Below are positions 9,376 through 19,213 of a DNA stretch of 64,000 bases, piece by piece. Each line of letters starts with the position of its first letter. The first letter of the stretch is position 1. Both the position numbers and the translations under genes were made by a program. The stretch comes from Mesorhizobium sp. YIM 152430. GTDB lineage: Bacteria > Pseudomonadota > Alphaproteobacteria > Rhizobiales > Rhizobiaceae. The stretch spans positions 186,001-250,000 of the forward strand of contig NZ_JARGES010000020.1 in NCBI RefSeq assembly GCF_029210365.1. Direction: 5' to 3'. Under the pieces are notes generated by a model, which was given only the letters and a program-made list of their open reading frames with translations, was not told the origin of the DNA and ran no database searches.

Positions 9376-9476
9376 GTGAATGGTGAATGGTGAATGGTGA
9401 ATGGTCGCGACCATCACGCACTTCCCGCACTCACATTTCACTTCTCTCCGTTCACCATTCACCATTCACCATTCAC
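9376..9476. repeat. inverted arrays of a 7-base repeat in the atpD-atpC gap
   Basis: Four tandem GTGAATG units (9376-9403) face three perfect and one imperfect CATTCAC units (about 9450-9476). Positions 9376-9401 and 9451-9476 are exact reverse complements, giving a 26-bp perfect stem with a 49-base loop. The loop contains a 14-bp palindrome, ATGGTCGCGACCAT (9401-9414), which shares its first base with the left arm. The element occupies nearly all of the atpD-atpC gap. Confidence 0.9.
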
Positions 9477-9481
9477 TGCGA

Positions 9482-10963
<1,482 letters not shown>

Positions 10964-10991
10964 TCACGGCGCCCGAAAGGCGCCCGGTCGA

Positions 10992-11879
10992 TTACAGCGC
11001 TTCCGCGCCGGAAATGATTTCGATCAGTTCCTTGGTGATCTGCGCCTGGCGCTGACGGTTGTAGGTGATCGAAAGCTTGTTGATCATGTCGCCGGCATTG
11101 CGCGTGGCGTTGTCCATCGCGGTCATCTTGGCGCCCATTTCGCCGGCGGCGTTCTCGAGCAGCGCCCGGAACACCTGCACGGAAATGTTGCGCGGGATCA
11201 AGTCGCCGAGGATTTCGCTCGCATCCGGCTCGTATTCGTAGACCGCGTTGCCTCCGGCCTGGTCGTCCGAAGCTTCCGACGTCACCGGCGCCGAGGCGGG
11301 GATGATCTGCTGCGCGGTCGGGATCTGGCTGATCACCGACTTGAACTGCGAATAAAACAGCGTCGCAACGTCGAACTCGCCCTGACTGAAGAGCTGGATG
11401 ACCTTGCGCGCGATCTGGTCGGCATTGGCAAAGCCCACCTGCTTCACGTCGCGCAGTTCGATGCGCTCGATGATCAGATTGGCATGGTCGCGGCGAAGGA
11501 TGTCGTAGCCCTTCTTGCCGACGGTGATGATCTTGACCGTCTTGCCTTCGGAAAGGAGCTTGCGGACATGCTCCTTGGCGAGACGCGCGATCTGCGAATT
11601 GAAACCGCCGCAAAGCCCGCGCTCGGCGGTCGCGACGACGAGCAGATGCACGTCGTCCTTGCCGGTGCCCGCCATCAGCGCCGGCGCATCGGCGCCGTCG
11701 ACCGCGGCCGAGATGTTGGCCAGAACCGTCGCCATGCGCTCCGAATAGGGGCGCGCGGCCTCGGCGGCTTCCTGCGCGCGACGCAGCTTCGCCGCGGCGA
11801 CCATCTGCATCGCCTTGGTGATCTTCTGCGTCGCCTTGACCGAGGCGATGCGGTTACGAAGGTCTTTCAGTGAAGCCAT
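10992..11879 (-). CDS. atpG: F0F1 ATP synthase subunit gamma
   Basis: Gamma subunit, the rotating central shaft of F1, 295 residues. The N-terminal helix [24 protein letters not shown] and the C-terminal helix ([16 protein letters not shown] and beyond, ending in EIISGAEAL) are the conserved coiled-coil parts that insert into the alpha3-beta3 ring. Between them, [19 protein letters not shown] is typical. The family is usually about 285-295 residues. The gene is 30 bases downstream of atpA and 46 bases upstream of atpD on the same strand. Confidence 0.97.
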   Translation of the reverse strand: MASLKDLRNRIASVKATQKITKAMQMVAAAKLRRAQEAAEAARPYSERMATVLANISAAVDGADAPALMAGTGKDDVHLLVVATAERGLCGGFNSQIARLAKEHVRKLLSEGKTVKIITVGKKGYDILRRDHANLIIERIELRDVKQVGFANADQIARKVIQLFSQGEFDVATLFYSQFKSVISQIPTAQQIIPASAPVTSEASDDQAGGNAVYEYEPDASEILGDLIPRNISVQVFRALLENAAGEMGAKMTAMDNATRNAGDMINKLSITYNRQRQAQITKELIEIISGAEAL

Positions 11880-11909
11880 GCGGCAATCTCTGCTTTCTCG
11901 TCAAAAGCC

Positions 11910-13439
11910 TCAGGCGAACGACTTGGCGAACTTGTCGATTTCCGCCTTGAGCTTGCCGCGCAGGTCGTCGGACAGCGCCTTCTCCTTGCGGATCTGGTCG
12001 AGCACGTCCTTGCCTTCCGAGCGCATGTGCGACAACAGGCCCTGCTCGAACTTGCCGACATCGCCGAGCGCGATCTTGTCGAGATAGCCCTGCACGCCGG
12101 CAAAGATCACCGCGACCTGCTCTTCCGTCTTCAGCGGCGAGAATTGCGGCTGCTTCAGGAGTTCGGTCAGGCGCGCGCCGCGGTTCAAGAGGCGCTGCGT
12201 CGAGGCATCGAGATCCGAGCCGAACTGCGCGAACGCGGCCATCTCGCGATACTGGGCGAGTTCGCCCTTGATCGAGCCGGCAACCTGCTTCATCGCCTTG
12301 ATCTGCGCGGCCGAGCCGACGCGCGACACGGACAGGCCGACGTTCACGGCCGGGCGGATGCCCTGGAAGAAGAGGTTGGTCTCGAGGAAGATCTGGCCGT
12401 CGGTGATCGAGATCACGTTGGTCGGAATATAGGCCGAGACGTCATTGGCCTGCGTCTCGATGACCGGCAGCGCGGTCAGCGAGCCCGAGCCGAGTTCGTC
12501 ATTCATCTTCGCCGCGCGCTCGAGCAGGCGCGAATGCAGGTAGAAGACGTCGCCCGGATAGGCTTCGCGGCCGGGCGGACGGCGCAGCAAGAGCGACATC
12601 TGGCGGTAGGCGACGGCCTGCTTGGACAGATCGTCATAGGCGATCAGGGCGTGCTTGCCGCTGTCGCGGAAATATTCGGCCATGGTGCAGCCGGCGAACG
12701 GCGCCAGATACTGCATCGGCGCAGGATCGGAGGCCGTGGCGGCCACGATTATCGAATATTCGAGCGCGCCGCGCTCTTCGAGAACCTTGACGAGCTGCGC
12801 GACGGTCGAGCGCTTCTGGCCGATGGCGACGTAGACGCAGTAGAGCTTCTGGCTTTCGTCGTCGCCCTGGTTGAGCGACTTCTGGTTCAGGATCGTGTCG
12901 AGGATGATGGCGGTCTTGCCGGTCTGGCGATCGCCAATGATCAGTTCGCGCTGGCCGCGGCCGACCGGGATCAGCGCATCGATGGCCTTGAGGCCGGTCG
13001 ACATCGGCTCATGCACCGACTTGCGCGGGATGATGCCGGGCGCCTTGACGTCGACGCGCTTGCGCTCGATGCCCTCGATCGGGCCCTTGCCGTCGATCGG
13101 GTTGCCGAGCGCGTCGACGACGCGGCCGAGCAGGCCCGGACCGACCGGGACGTCCACGATCGCGCCGGTGCGCTTGACGGTGTCGCCTTCCTTGATGTCG
13201 CGGTCGGCGCCGAAGATGACGACGCCGACATTGTCGGCTTCGAGGTTGAGCGCCATGCCGCGGATGCCACCCGGAAACTCGACCATCTCGCCGGCCTGGA
13301 CGTTGTCGAGGCCGTAGACGCGCGCAATGCCGTCGCCGACGGAGAGAACCTGACCGACCTCGGAGACTTCGGCTTCACGGCCGAAATTCTTGATCTGGTC
13401 CTTGAGAATTGCGGAAATTTCCGCGGCGCGGATGTCCAT
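11910..13439 (-). CDS. atpA: F0F1 ATP synthase subunit alpha
   Basis: Non-catalytic nucleotide-binding alpha subunit, 509 residues, the expected length. It starts [16 protein letters not shown]. Walker A GDRQTGKT is at 169-176, followed by [15 protein letters not shown] and the signature with [17 protein letters not shown]. Its ATG at 13439 overlaps the atpH stop by one base (TGATG), which implies translational coupling in the F1 operon. Confidence 0.98.
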   Translation of the reverse strand: MDIRAAEISAILKDQIKNFGREAEVSEVGQVLSVGDGIARVYGLDNVQAGEMVEFPGGIRGMALNLEADNVGVVIFGADRDIKEGDTVKRTGAIVDVPVGPGLLGRVVDALGNPIDGKGPIEGIERKRVDVKAPGIIPRKSVHEPMSTGLKAIDALIPVGRGQRELIIGDRQTGKTAIILDTILNQKSLNQGDDESQKLYCVYVAIGQKRSTVAQLVKVLEERGALEYSIIVAATASDPAPMQYLAPFAGCTMAEYFRDSGKHALIAYDDLSKQAVAYRQMSLLLRRPPGREAYPGDVFYLHSRLLERAAKMNDELGSGSLTALPVIETQANDVSAYIPTNVISITDGQIFLETNLFFQGIRPAVNVGLSVSRVGSAAQIKAMKQVAGSIKGELAQYREMAAFAQFGSDLDASTQRLLNRGARLTELLKQPQFSPLKTEEQVAVIFAGVQGYLDKIALGDVGKFEQGLLSHMRSEGKDVLDQIRKEKALSDDLRGKLKAEIDKFAKSFA

Positions 13440-13999
13440 CAGCCGACCTCTTTCAGTGCAAGCTTGAGCGAATTGAGTTTAGTCTTGAGCGACGTGTCGA
13501 TCTGGCGCGAGCCCATCTTGACGACGAGACCGCCGAGCAATGAAGGGTCGACCGTGAGATTGACCGTCACGTCCTTGCCGGCAACGCTTTTCAGCGCCGC
13601 CTTGAGTTCCTTCTCCTGCGCCGCATCGAGCGCGTGTGCCGACGTCACGTCGGCGGAAACTTCGCCCCGCGCTTCGGCCGCGATCTGGCGGAAAGAGGCG
13701 ATGATGCCCGGCACGGCGAAGAGCCGGCGGTTCTGCGCGACGACGCGAAGGAAATTGCCGACGAGGCCCTTGATGCCGGCCTTGTCGAGAATCGCCGAAA
13801 TGGCGCGGAACTGGTCCTCGGCTGAGAAGACCGCGCTGGTGACGAGGCGCTGCAAATCGTCGCTCTCGTCGAGCATGGCGGCGAAGCGGCCGAGCTCTTT
13901 CTCGGTTTCGGCGACGGAATTGTCGTCCCGCGCCAGTTCGAACAGCGAGCGCGCATAGCGCTGCGAAACACCTGAGATCATCGAGCCAGACTGTGCCAC
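13439..13999 (-). CDS. atpH: F0F1 ATP synthase subunit delta
   Basis: Delta (OSCP-like) subunit of the peripheral stalk, 186 residues, linking F1 to the membrane sector. The N-terminal helical bundle [18 protein letters not shown] and the C-terminal [22 protein letters not shown] are characteristic. The start is a GTG at 13999 with GAAGAGA upstream; an in-frame ATG six codons later (13981) lacks a ribosome-binding site. First gene of atpHAGDC. The Fo genes (atpI, B, E, F) are absent here, as is normal for alphaproteobacteria, where they form a separate cluster. Confidence 0.96.
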   Translation of the reverse strand: MAQSGSMISGVSQRYARSLFELARDDNSVAETEKELGRFAAMLDESDDLQRLVTSAVFSAEDQFRAISAILDKAGIKGLVGNFLRVVAQNRRLFAVPGIIASFRQIAAEARGEVSADVTSAHALDAAQEKELKAALKSVAGKDVTVNLTVDPSLLGGLVVKMGSRQIDTSLKTKLNSLKLALKEVG

Positions 14000-14133
14000 G
14001 AGGTGCGTTTTCTCTTCATCTGGAAGGCAGCGAATTCGAGCACCGGTGCAATCGACCGGCTAAATCCCTGACCTCGTTGAAAATTTCCCCCGGACGAGCG
14101 ATCGAGCCGCCGCCCCGGTCAAAAGTCGATTGC

Positions 14134-14162
14134 CGTCTAGCACAGGCTTCCGGGACTCGCAA
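14134..14162 (-). promoter_or_regulatory. candidate promoter of the atp operon
   Basis: Minus-strand TTGCGA (14162-14157) and TAGACG (14139-14134) are separated by exactly 17 bases, about 135 bases before atpH. The spacing is good but the boxes are imperfect. This is a visual call. Confidence 0.35.
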
Positions 14163-14210
14163 CACGCCTTGCTGGGCGGTTTTTGGCCGTTTTGTCGCAG
14201 TTCGAAAGGA

Positions 14211-14606
14211 TCAACCGACGAAGCCGAGAGCGAAGGCGAGCGGCAGTGCGGCAAGCACGATCTCGATCGCCAGGACGACCCAGTTATAGGCCGTATTGCC
14301 CCGGTCTGAGAGCATGGAAACGATCCGCCCGAAGGCCGTCAACGCCCAGGAGGCGCCGAGCGTCAGATAGAGCAGCGGCTGGGCGAGCAGAATGCAGCAG
14401 AGCCCGACGCCCAGATAGAACCCCGACATCGTCGCCCGCGATTCGGCCACCGCTTCGGGGTGGTTTGGCACTGTTTGGAGCCGCAGCGCCTTCAGCGACA
14501 AGCGCGGCGCGAACAGCGTGACGAGCCCGAACAGGACCGTGATCGCCGCCGCCGACCACGCCAGCCATTCACCCTGCGAATACGGCCACGGAAATGCGAG
14601 TTCCAT
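14211..14606 (-). CDS. small four-helix membrane protein (DUF4345-like)
   Basis: Integral membrane protein of 131 residues with about four hydrophobic segments: near 17-34, 61-83, 84-100 and 108-130. Features include RATMSGFYLGVGLCCILLAQPLLYLTLG-like helices and the cytoplasmic GRIVSMLSDRGNT motif between helices 3 and 4. The pattern agrees with the DUF4345 family of alphaproteobacteria, whose function is unknown. It stands alone between the atp promoter and priA on the minus strand. The family assignment is from memory of the motif and is moderately sure. Confidence 0.65.
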   Translation of the reverse strand: MELAFPWPYSQGEWLAWSAAAITVLFGLVTLFAPRLSLKALRLQTVPNHPEAVAESRATMSGFYLGVGLCCILLAQPLLYLTLGASWALTAFGRIVSMLSDRGNTAYNWVVLAIEIVLAALPLAFALGFVG

Positions 14607-14663
14607 ACTTCGAAATCCCCTCGAGATTGTGGACCCCGCATACGCGGGCGGCCAACGATCTGT

Positions 14664-16859
14664 CTATAGAAAGCTCTGCGGATCGATGTCCACGTTCACC
14701 CGCACCGACCCGCGCTCCTTCGGCCCGGCGCCCAGCATCGCGCGGATATACCCCTGAATGTCGGCCTTGCGCTCGGCATGGACCAGCAGCCGGAAGCGAT
14801 GCCGCCCGGCGAGGAGCGCCAGCGGGGCTTCGGCCGGGCCGAGCACCATGATCTCGTTCGAGCGCACGGCCGCCTGCCGCAGCCCGCGTGCATGGCCTTC
14901 GGCCTCGGCCCGCGTCGCGGCACTGACGATGACGCCAGCGAGACGGCCGAAGGGCGGCAGGCGGCCGCGCTCGCGCTCCGCGACCTCGCGGTCGTAAAAC
15001 GCCTCCGCGTCGCCGGAGACGAGCGCGCGCATCACCGGATGGTCGGGCTGGTAGGTCTGCAACAGACCGACGCTCTTCTTGCCGGAGCGCCCCGCCCGGC
15101 CCGTCACCTGGCTGAGAAGCTGGAATGTCCGCTCGGCCGCGCGCGGGTCGCCATTGGCAAGCCCCAGATCCGCATCGACCACGCCGACCAGCGTCATGTT
15201 CGGAAAATTGTGTCCCTTGGCAACGAGTTGCGTGCCGATCACGATGTCCGCCTCGCCCTTGGCGATGGCCTCGAGTTCGAGCCGAAGCCGCTTCACCCCG
15301 CCCAGCATGTCCGAGGACAGAACGATCACACGGCTATCGGGAAAGTGCGAGACGATCTCCTCGGCGATCCGCTCCACACCCGGCCCGCACGGCACCAGAT
15401 GATCGAGCGTGCCGCAAGACGGGCAGGCTTCGGGCCGCGGTTCCGAATGCCCGCAATGATGGCACATCAACTGGCCGCGAAAGCGGTGTTCGACCAGCCA
15501 GCTCGAACAGGACGGGCACTGGAAGCGATGACCGCAGACGCGGCAGAGCGTCAGCGGCGCATAGCCGCGCCGGTTGAGGAAGAACAGCGCCTGCTCGCCA
15601 CGCTCCACCGTCGCGCGCGCTGCCGAAACGAGCACCGGCGAGATGAACCCGCCGCGTGCCGGGGGATGTTTTCGCATGTCGATCGCGCGGATGTCCGGCA
15701 GCGCCGCCTCGGCATAACGGCCCGACAGCACCTCCCGCGAATAGCGCCCCTGCCCCGCATTGACCCGGCTCTCGACCGAAGGCGTCGCCGAGGCGAGCAC
15801 GACGGGAAACTGCCCGATATGGCCGCGCACCACCGCCATGTCGCGGGCGTTGTAAAAGACGCGATCTTCCTGCTTGTAGGCGGGGTCGTGCTCCTCGTCG
15901 ACGACGATCAGTCCGAGGTCTCGGAACGGCAGGAACAGCGCCGAGCGCGCGCCGGCGACGACGCGCACGCGTCCCTCCGCCACCTGCCGCCAGACCCTTT
16001 CGCGCGTCCGCGGCGCAAGTTCGGAATGCCATTCGGCGGGCTTGGCGCCGAACCGGTCCTGGAAGCGCTCGAGAAACGCCGCCGTCAGCGCGATCTCCGG
16101 CACCAGCACGAGCACCTGACGCCCCGCCCGCACGGCTTCCGCAATCGCCTCGAAATAAACCTCCGTCTTGCCCGAGCCCGTCACGCCATCGATCAGTGTC
16201 GTCGAGAACCCGCCGCCCGCGACCTTGTCGCGCAAATTCTGCGCGGCACCCGCCTGCTCCGGCATCAACTTCGCCTGCGCATAGTCGGGGTCCGGCGCGG
16301 CGACCACCGGCCGCGGCGCGATCTGCGCTTCGTCGAAGACGCCCTGCGCCTTCAGCCCGTCGATCACCGTCAGCGACGTCCCGGCCGCGCGCGCCAGCCC
16401 CGAGCGCGTCCAGGCGAGCCCGTCGGACGCCATTTCGAGCACGCGCCGGCGCGCATCCGTCATACGGTCGGGCTCGGCGCCCGAAAGCACCAGCCCGTCG
16501 ATCATCGGCTCGGGATCGAACGCCGCCGGCGCCCGCAGCAGCATCCGCGCCACCATGCCGGGCGGTGAGAGTGTATACCCCGCGACCCAGTCGACGAAGC
16601 GTCGTAATTCCTCGCCGATCGGAGGGCAGTCGAACACATGGTCGATCGGCCGCAGCTTGCTTGGATCGACCGATCCCCCGTCGCCGTCCCACACGACCCC
16701 CGCAACCAGCCGCGGCCCGAGCGGCACGCGCACGATCGAGCCCGGCACCACCGCCATCCCGTCCGGCACGGCATAGGAATAGGCGCGCTCGGCCGGCATC
16801 GGCACGAGAACGGGCACGACCTTGCTTGGCGGGAAGAGGGAAGGCGAATCTTGGCTCAT
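14664..16859 (-). CDS. priA: primosomal protein N' (replication restart helicase PriA)
   Basis: 3'-to-5' DNA helicase that recognises abandoned replication forks and starts primosome reassembly; 731 residues, normal for the family. Visible are the N-terminal fork-binding domain (VPVLVPMPAERAYSYAVP), Walker A GVTGSGKT (225-232) and DEEH (321-324). Eight zinc-binding cysteines in CxxC pairs lie at about 439/442, 448/451, 466/469 and 479/482. A helicase C-terminal motif follows (TQLVAKGHNFPNMTLVGVVDAD). The frame is open 12 codons further upstream; I chose the ATG at 16859 because the family begins near there. It is divergent from the transaldolase gene. Confidence 0.95.
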   Translation of the reverse strand: MSQDSPSLFPPSKVVPVLVPMPAERAYSYAVPDGMAVVPGSIVRVPLGPRLVAGVVWDGDGGSVDPSKLRPIDHVFDCPPIGEELRRFVDWVAGYTLSPPGMVARMLLRAPAAFDPEPMIDGLVLSGAEPDRMTDARRRVLEMASDGLAWTRSGLARAAGTSLTVIDGLKAQGVFDEAQIAPRPVVAAPDPDYAQAKLMPEQAGAAQNLRDKVAGGGFSTTLIDGVTGSGKTEVYFEAIAEAVRAGRQVLVLVPEIALTAAFLERFQDRFGAKPAEWHSELAPRTRERVWRQVAEGRVRVVAGARSALFLPFRDLGLIVVDEEHDPAYKQEDRVFYNARDMAVVRGHIGQFPVVLASATPSVESRVNAGQGRYSREVLSGRYAEAALPDIRAIDMRKHPPARGGFISPVLVSAARATVERGEQALFFLNRRGYAPLTLCRVCGHRFQCPSCSSWLVEHRFRGQLMCHHCGHSEPRPEACPSCGTLDHLVPCGPGVERIAEEIVSHFPDSRVIVLSSDMLGGVKRLRLELEAIAKGEADIVIGTQLVAKGHNFPNMTLVGVVDADLGLANGDPRAAERTFQLLSQVTGRAGRSGKKSVGLLQTYQPDHPVMRALVSGDAEAFYDREVAERERGRLPPFGRLAGVIVSAATRAEAEGHARGLRQAAVRSNEIMVLGPAEAPLALLAGRHRFRLLVHAERKADIQGYIRAMLGAGPKERGSVRVNVDIDPQSFL

Positions 16860-16958
16860 CGGACGTGACCTTGCCCCGATCTTGCGGTAGTGCAAGTCCC
16901 AACCGCCGGCTTACGGACTTCCCATCCGCCGCCTGGCCGAAGCCTGAAGGAGACGCAC

Positions 16959-17612
16959 ATGAAATTCTTCGTCGATACGGCCGATGTCGCCGACATCCGC
17001 GAACTCAACGAATACGGCCTGCTCGACGGCGTGACGACCAACCCGTCGCTGATCCTGAAATCGGGCCGCAATATCAAGGAAGTCACCAAGGAAATCTGCG
17101 ACATCGTCGACGGCCCGGTTTCGGCCGAAGTCGCCGCCACCGACTATGCCGAGATGATGCGCGAGGCCGATGTCCTGTCCAAAATCGCCGACAATATCTG
17201 CATCAAGCTGCCACTGACGCTCGACGGCCTCAAGGCCTGCAAGGCGATCACCGGCGACGGCCGCCTCGTCAACGTCACGCTTTGCTTCTCGGCCAACCAG
17301 GCGCTGCTCGCCGCCAAGGCCGGCGCGACCTTCATCTCGCCCTTCATCGGCCGCATCGATGATATGGGCATCGACGGCATGGAGCTGATCTCCGAGATCA
17401 AGCAGATCTACACCAACTATGATTTCACGACCGAAATCCTCGCCGCCTCGATCCGCACGGTGAACCACGTCAAGCTCGCCGCGCTGATCGGCGCCGATGT
17501 CGCGACCGTGCCGCCGGCAACGCTGAAGGCGCTGGTCAAGCACCCGCTCACCGACAAGGGTCTCGAAGCCTTTCTCGCCGACTGGGCCAAGACCGGCCAG
17601 AAGATCGGCTGA
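16959..17612 (+). CDS. fsa: fructose-6-phosphate aldolase / transaldolase (TalC/Fsa type)
   Basis: Single-domain TIM-barrel enzyme of 217 residues in the short transaldolase family. It transfers dihydroxyacetone units between sugar phosphates, or cleaves fructose 6-phosphate, in pentose phosphate metabolism. Conserved residues are FVDTADV at the start, DGVTTNPSL (23-31), the Schiff-base Lys83 in NICIKLPLT, and the late SIRTVNHV. The ATG at 16959 is preceded by GAAGGAGA. A longer open frame upstream has no start support. A strong bidirectional terminator follows. Whether it acts as transaldolase or as fructose-6-phosphate aldolase cannot be decided from these motifs. Confidence 0.92.
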   Translation: MKFFVDTADVADIRELNEYGLLDGVTTNPSLILKSGRNIKEVTKEICDIVDGPVSAEVAATDYAEMMREADVLSKIADNICIKLPLTLDGLKACKAITGDGRLVNVTLCFSANQALLAAKAGATFISPFIGRIDDMGIDGMELISEIKQIYTNYDFTTEILAASIRTVNHVKLAALIGADVATVPPATLKALVKHPLTDKGLEAFLADWAKTGQKIG

Positions 17613-17634
17613 AGGTTCGGCCCGCCCGAATATG

Positions 17635-17663
17635 AAAAAACCCCGTTTCGCGCGGGGTTTTTT
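17635..17663. terminator. bidirectional intrinsic terminator
   Basis: Six A, CCCCG, a 7-base loop, CGGGG and six T: the stem pairs in both directions and gives a T-run on each strand. It serves fsa on the plus strand and the acyltransferase gene on the minus strand. Confidence 0.92.
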
Positions 17664-17667
17664 GCAT

Positions 17668-18564
17668 CTACCGCTGAAATTCCGCATCCGGATCGCGCGC
17701 CAGATCCTCGACCGTGTGCTTCTGCAAAAGCGCTGCGACCTCTACCGCGTCGCCGTGCAAAAGGTCAGGCGCGATCGGCTTGCCGACGGTGATCTCGAAG
17801 GGCCGGTTCTTCTTGTTCAAAAGTTCGTGGAAGACGGTCATGTCGCGCATCTCGGTCGAATATTTCGACAGAAAGTAGAACAGCCCCGAATTGCGCGCGG
17901 TGATGTGCGCCGGTACGACCGGCACGCTGTAGCGCCGCGCCAGCGCCACGAAGGAAGACTGCCAGGGCCGCTCCGTCAGCTTGTTCTGGGTCCAATAGGC
18001 GATGCGGCCGGACGGGAACAGCACCACGGCGCGGTCGTTTGCAAAGGCTTTGGCCGTCATTTCCAGCGTGTCGCGGCTCTTCGAATGGCTCTTCTCGCCC
18101 TGCCGCCATTCGACCGGAATGATGAGGTCGCGCAGACCCGCCGAAACGCGCAGCGCGTCCCGGTTGGCGAAGATCGAAAGATCGTTGCGCACCGGCTTCA
18201 TCAGCTCGTAGACGGCGATCCCGTCGGCAATTCCCGTCGGATGGCTCGGCGCGAGCACGAAGCCGCCGCTCTTGGGAATGTTGCCCAGACCCGTCACCGT
18301 GACGTCGAGCGCCAGCAGCTTCGACAGATAGTCGAAAGCCTCGATACCCGAGAGCGGCGCCATGTCGTTCGCCATCGAGACGGCGAGATCGTAGTCGAAA
18401 TAGCGATAGATCAGCGGCCGCAGCACCGGCCATGCGGGATTGCGCGACAGATGCGTGGCGCGTTCGGCGATGAGCTGGTCGACCACATGGTCGCGCGGCT
18501 TGGCCGAAGGCATCAGGTAACTGATGATCGAGGTGAGACTGTACGGCGCCTGCCGAAGATTCAT
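17668..18564 (-). CDS. lysophospholipid acyltransferase family protein
   Basis: Probable PlsC-superfamily acyltransferase of 298 residues that would transfer an acyl chain to a lysophospholipid or related lipid at the inner membrane. The candidate active-site block is SHPTGIADG (His108 to Asp114), which reads HX5D rather than the classical HX4D. A second block, LFPSGRIA, stands where FPEGTRS is expected. No clear transmembrane helix is seen, only an amphipathic N-terminus. I chose the ATG at 18564 because ACGGAG precedes it; the frame remains open to another ATG at 18615. It lies downstream of leuS-lptE on the minus strand, with a 16-bp palindrome in the gap. Substrate unknown. Confidence 0.75.
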   Translation of the reverse strand: MNLRQAPYSLTSIISYLMPSAKPRDHVVDQLIAERATHLSRNPAWPVLRPLIYRYFDYDLAVSMANDMAPLSGIEAFDYLSKLLALDVTVTGLGNIPKSGGFVLAPSHPTGIADGIAVYELMKPVRNDLSIFANRDALRVSAGLRDLIIPVEWRQGEKSHSKSRDTLEMTAKAFANDRAVVLFPSGRIAYWTQNKLTERPWQSSFVALARRYSVPVVPAHITARNSGLFYFLSKYSTEMRDMTVFHELLNKKNRPFEITVGKPIAPDLLHGDAVEVAALLQKHTVEDLARDPDAEFQR

Positions 18565-18617
18565 TCTGTGCACTCCGTCACGCGCCTTCATCGCCGAAGG
18601 GGATGACGTGGCCATGA

Positions 18618-18633
18618 CATTCTTGCAAGAATG
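18618..18633. promoter_or_regulatory. 16-bp perfect palindrome upstream of the acyltransferase gene
   Basis: CATTCTTGCAAGAATG is exactly self-complementary. It lies 54-69 bases before the chosen acyltransferase start, in the gap after lptE, where an operator would be expected. The cognate regulator is unknown. Confidence 0.4.
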
Positions 18634-18664
18634 GCTTTGGTAACAAAAAGTTCCTGATTATCAG

Positions 18665-19213
18665 CTAGCGTGTAGGTCGCCGGGAAATATCCTGGGCAAT
18701 CGCAAGGCGCACGAGTTCGGCTGCCTCGCGCGCCGCCCTGTTCTGCGCGTCGCGCGAAGCGCGCAGCGCCGCGAATTGCTGGCGCGAAACGTCATAGGCC
18801 GCCTGAGCCGATCGCGAACCGGCACCGATCCGGTTTCCGGTATCGTCAGTCAGCGTATAGGAGGCGGCAACCGTCACCAGCGACGCCGTCGGCTCCTCGT
18901 CGCGCCCGACCTGCACGGAGGCCGCCGCGGCATCCGAGACCGAAACGGCGAGTTGCGCCGTATAGCGCGCGGCGGACGGCTCGCCCGCACCGCCCGATAA
19001 CAGGAAGATCAAATGGTTCCGCACTTCCTGACTGACGCGGTCGCCGACCGGCGCGACCGCGACCGTGGCGAGTTCCGCACTCATCGGCGCGCCGCTCGCG
19101 GTCGTCCCGCCCGTTCCGTAGAGCGGCTGCACCGTGCAGCCCGCGGCGGCGGCAAGCGAAAGAGCCAGGCCGAGCCCTGCCAGCCGCAGCCGGTTCCGAT
19201 CAAGCAACGACAT
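18665..19213 (-). CDS. lptE: LPS assembly lipoprotein LptE
   Basis: Outer-membrane lipoprotein of 182 residues that pairs with LptD to insert lipopolysaccharide into the outer leaflet. A signal peptide ends in a lipobox (LAAAAGC, Cys26). The mature start TVQPLYG is typical of alphaproteobacterial LptE, and [22 protein letters not shown] matches the family core. Its start overlaps the end of leuS by 14 bases, the usual leuS-lptE arrangement, where holA often follows; here an acyltransferase gene follows instead. The assignment rests on the lipobox, length and neighbour. Confidence 0.88.
   Translation of the reverse strand: MSLLDRNRLRLAGLGLALSLAAAAGCTVQPLYGTGGTTASGAPMSAELATVAVAPVGDRVSQEVRNHLIFLLSGGAGEPSAARYTAQLAVSVSDAAAASVQVGRDEEPTASLVTVAASYTLTDDTGNRIGAGSRSAQAAYDVSRQQFAALRASRDAQNRAAREAAELVRLAIAQDISRRPTR

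Noticed and set aside
9376-9476. Short repeats as a possible CRISPR array
   Set aside because: The units are 7 bases, directly tandem without spacers and arranged as an inverted pair; no cas genes are present.
12027-13958. A 643-codon open frame antisense to atpA and atpH
   Set aside because: It exactly mirrors well-conserved ATP synthase genes. Its translation is Arg/Asp/Leu-rich without motifs, a usual by-product of high GC at third positions.
14778-16568. Long open frame antisense to priA (596 codons)
   Set aside because: priA is complete with all catalytic and zinc motifs; the antisense product has no recognisable domain or start signals.
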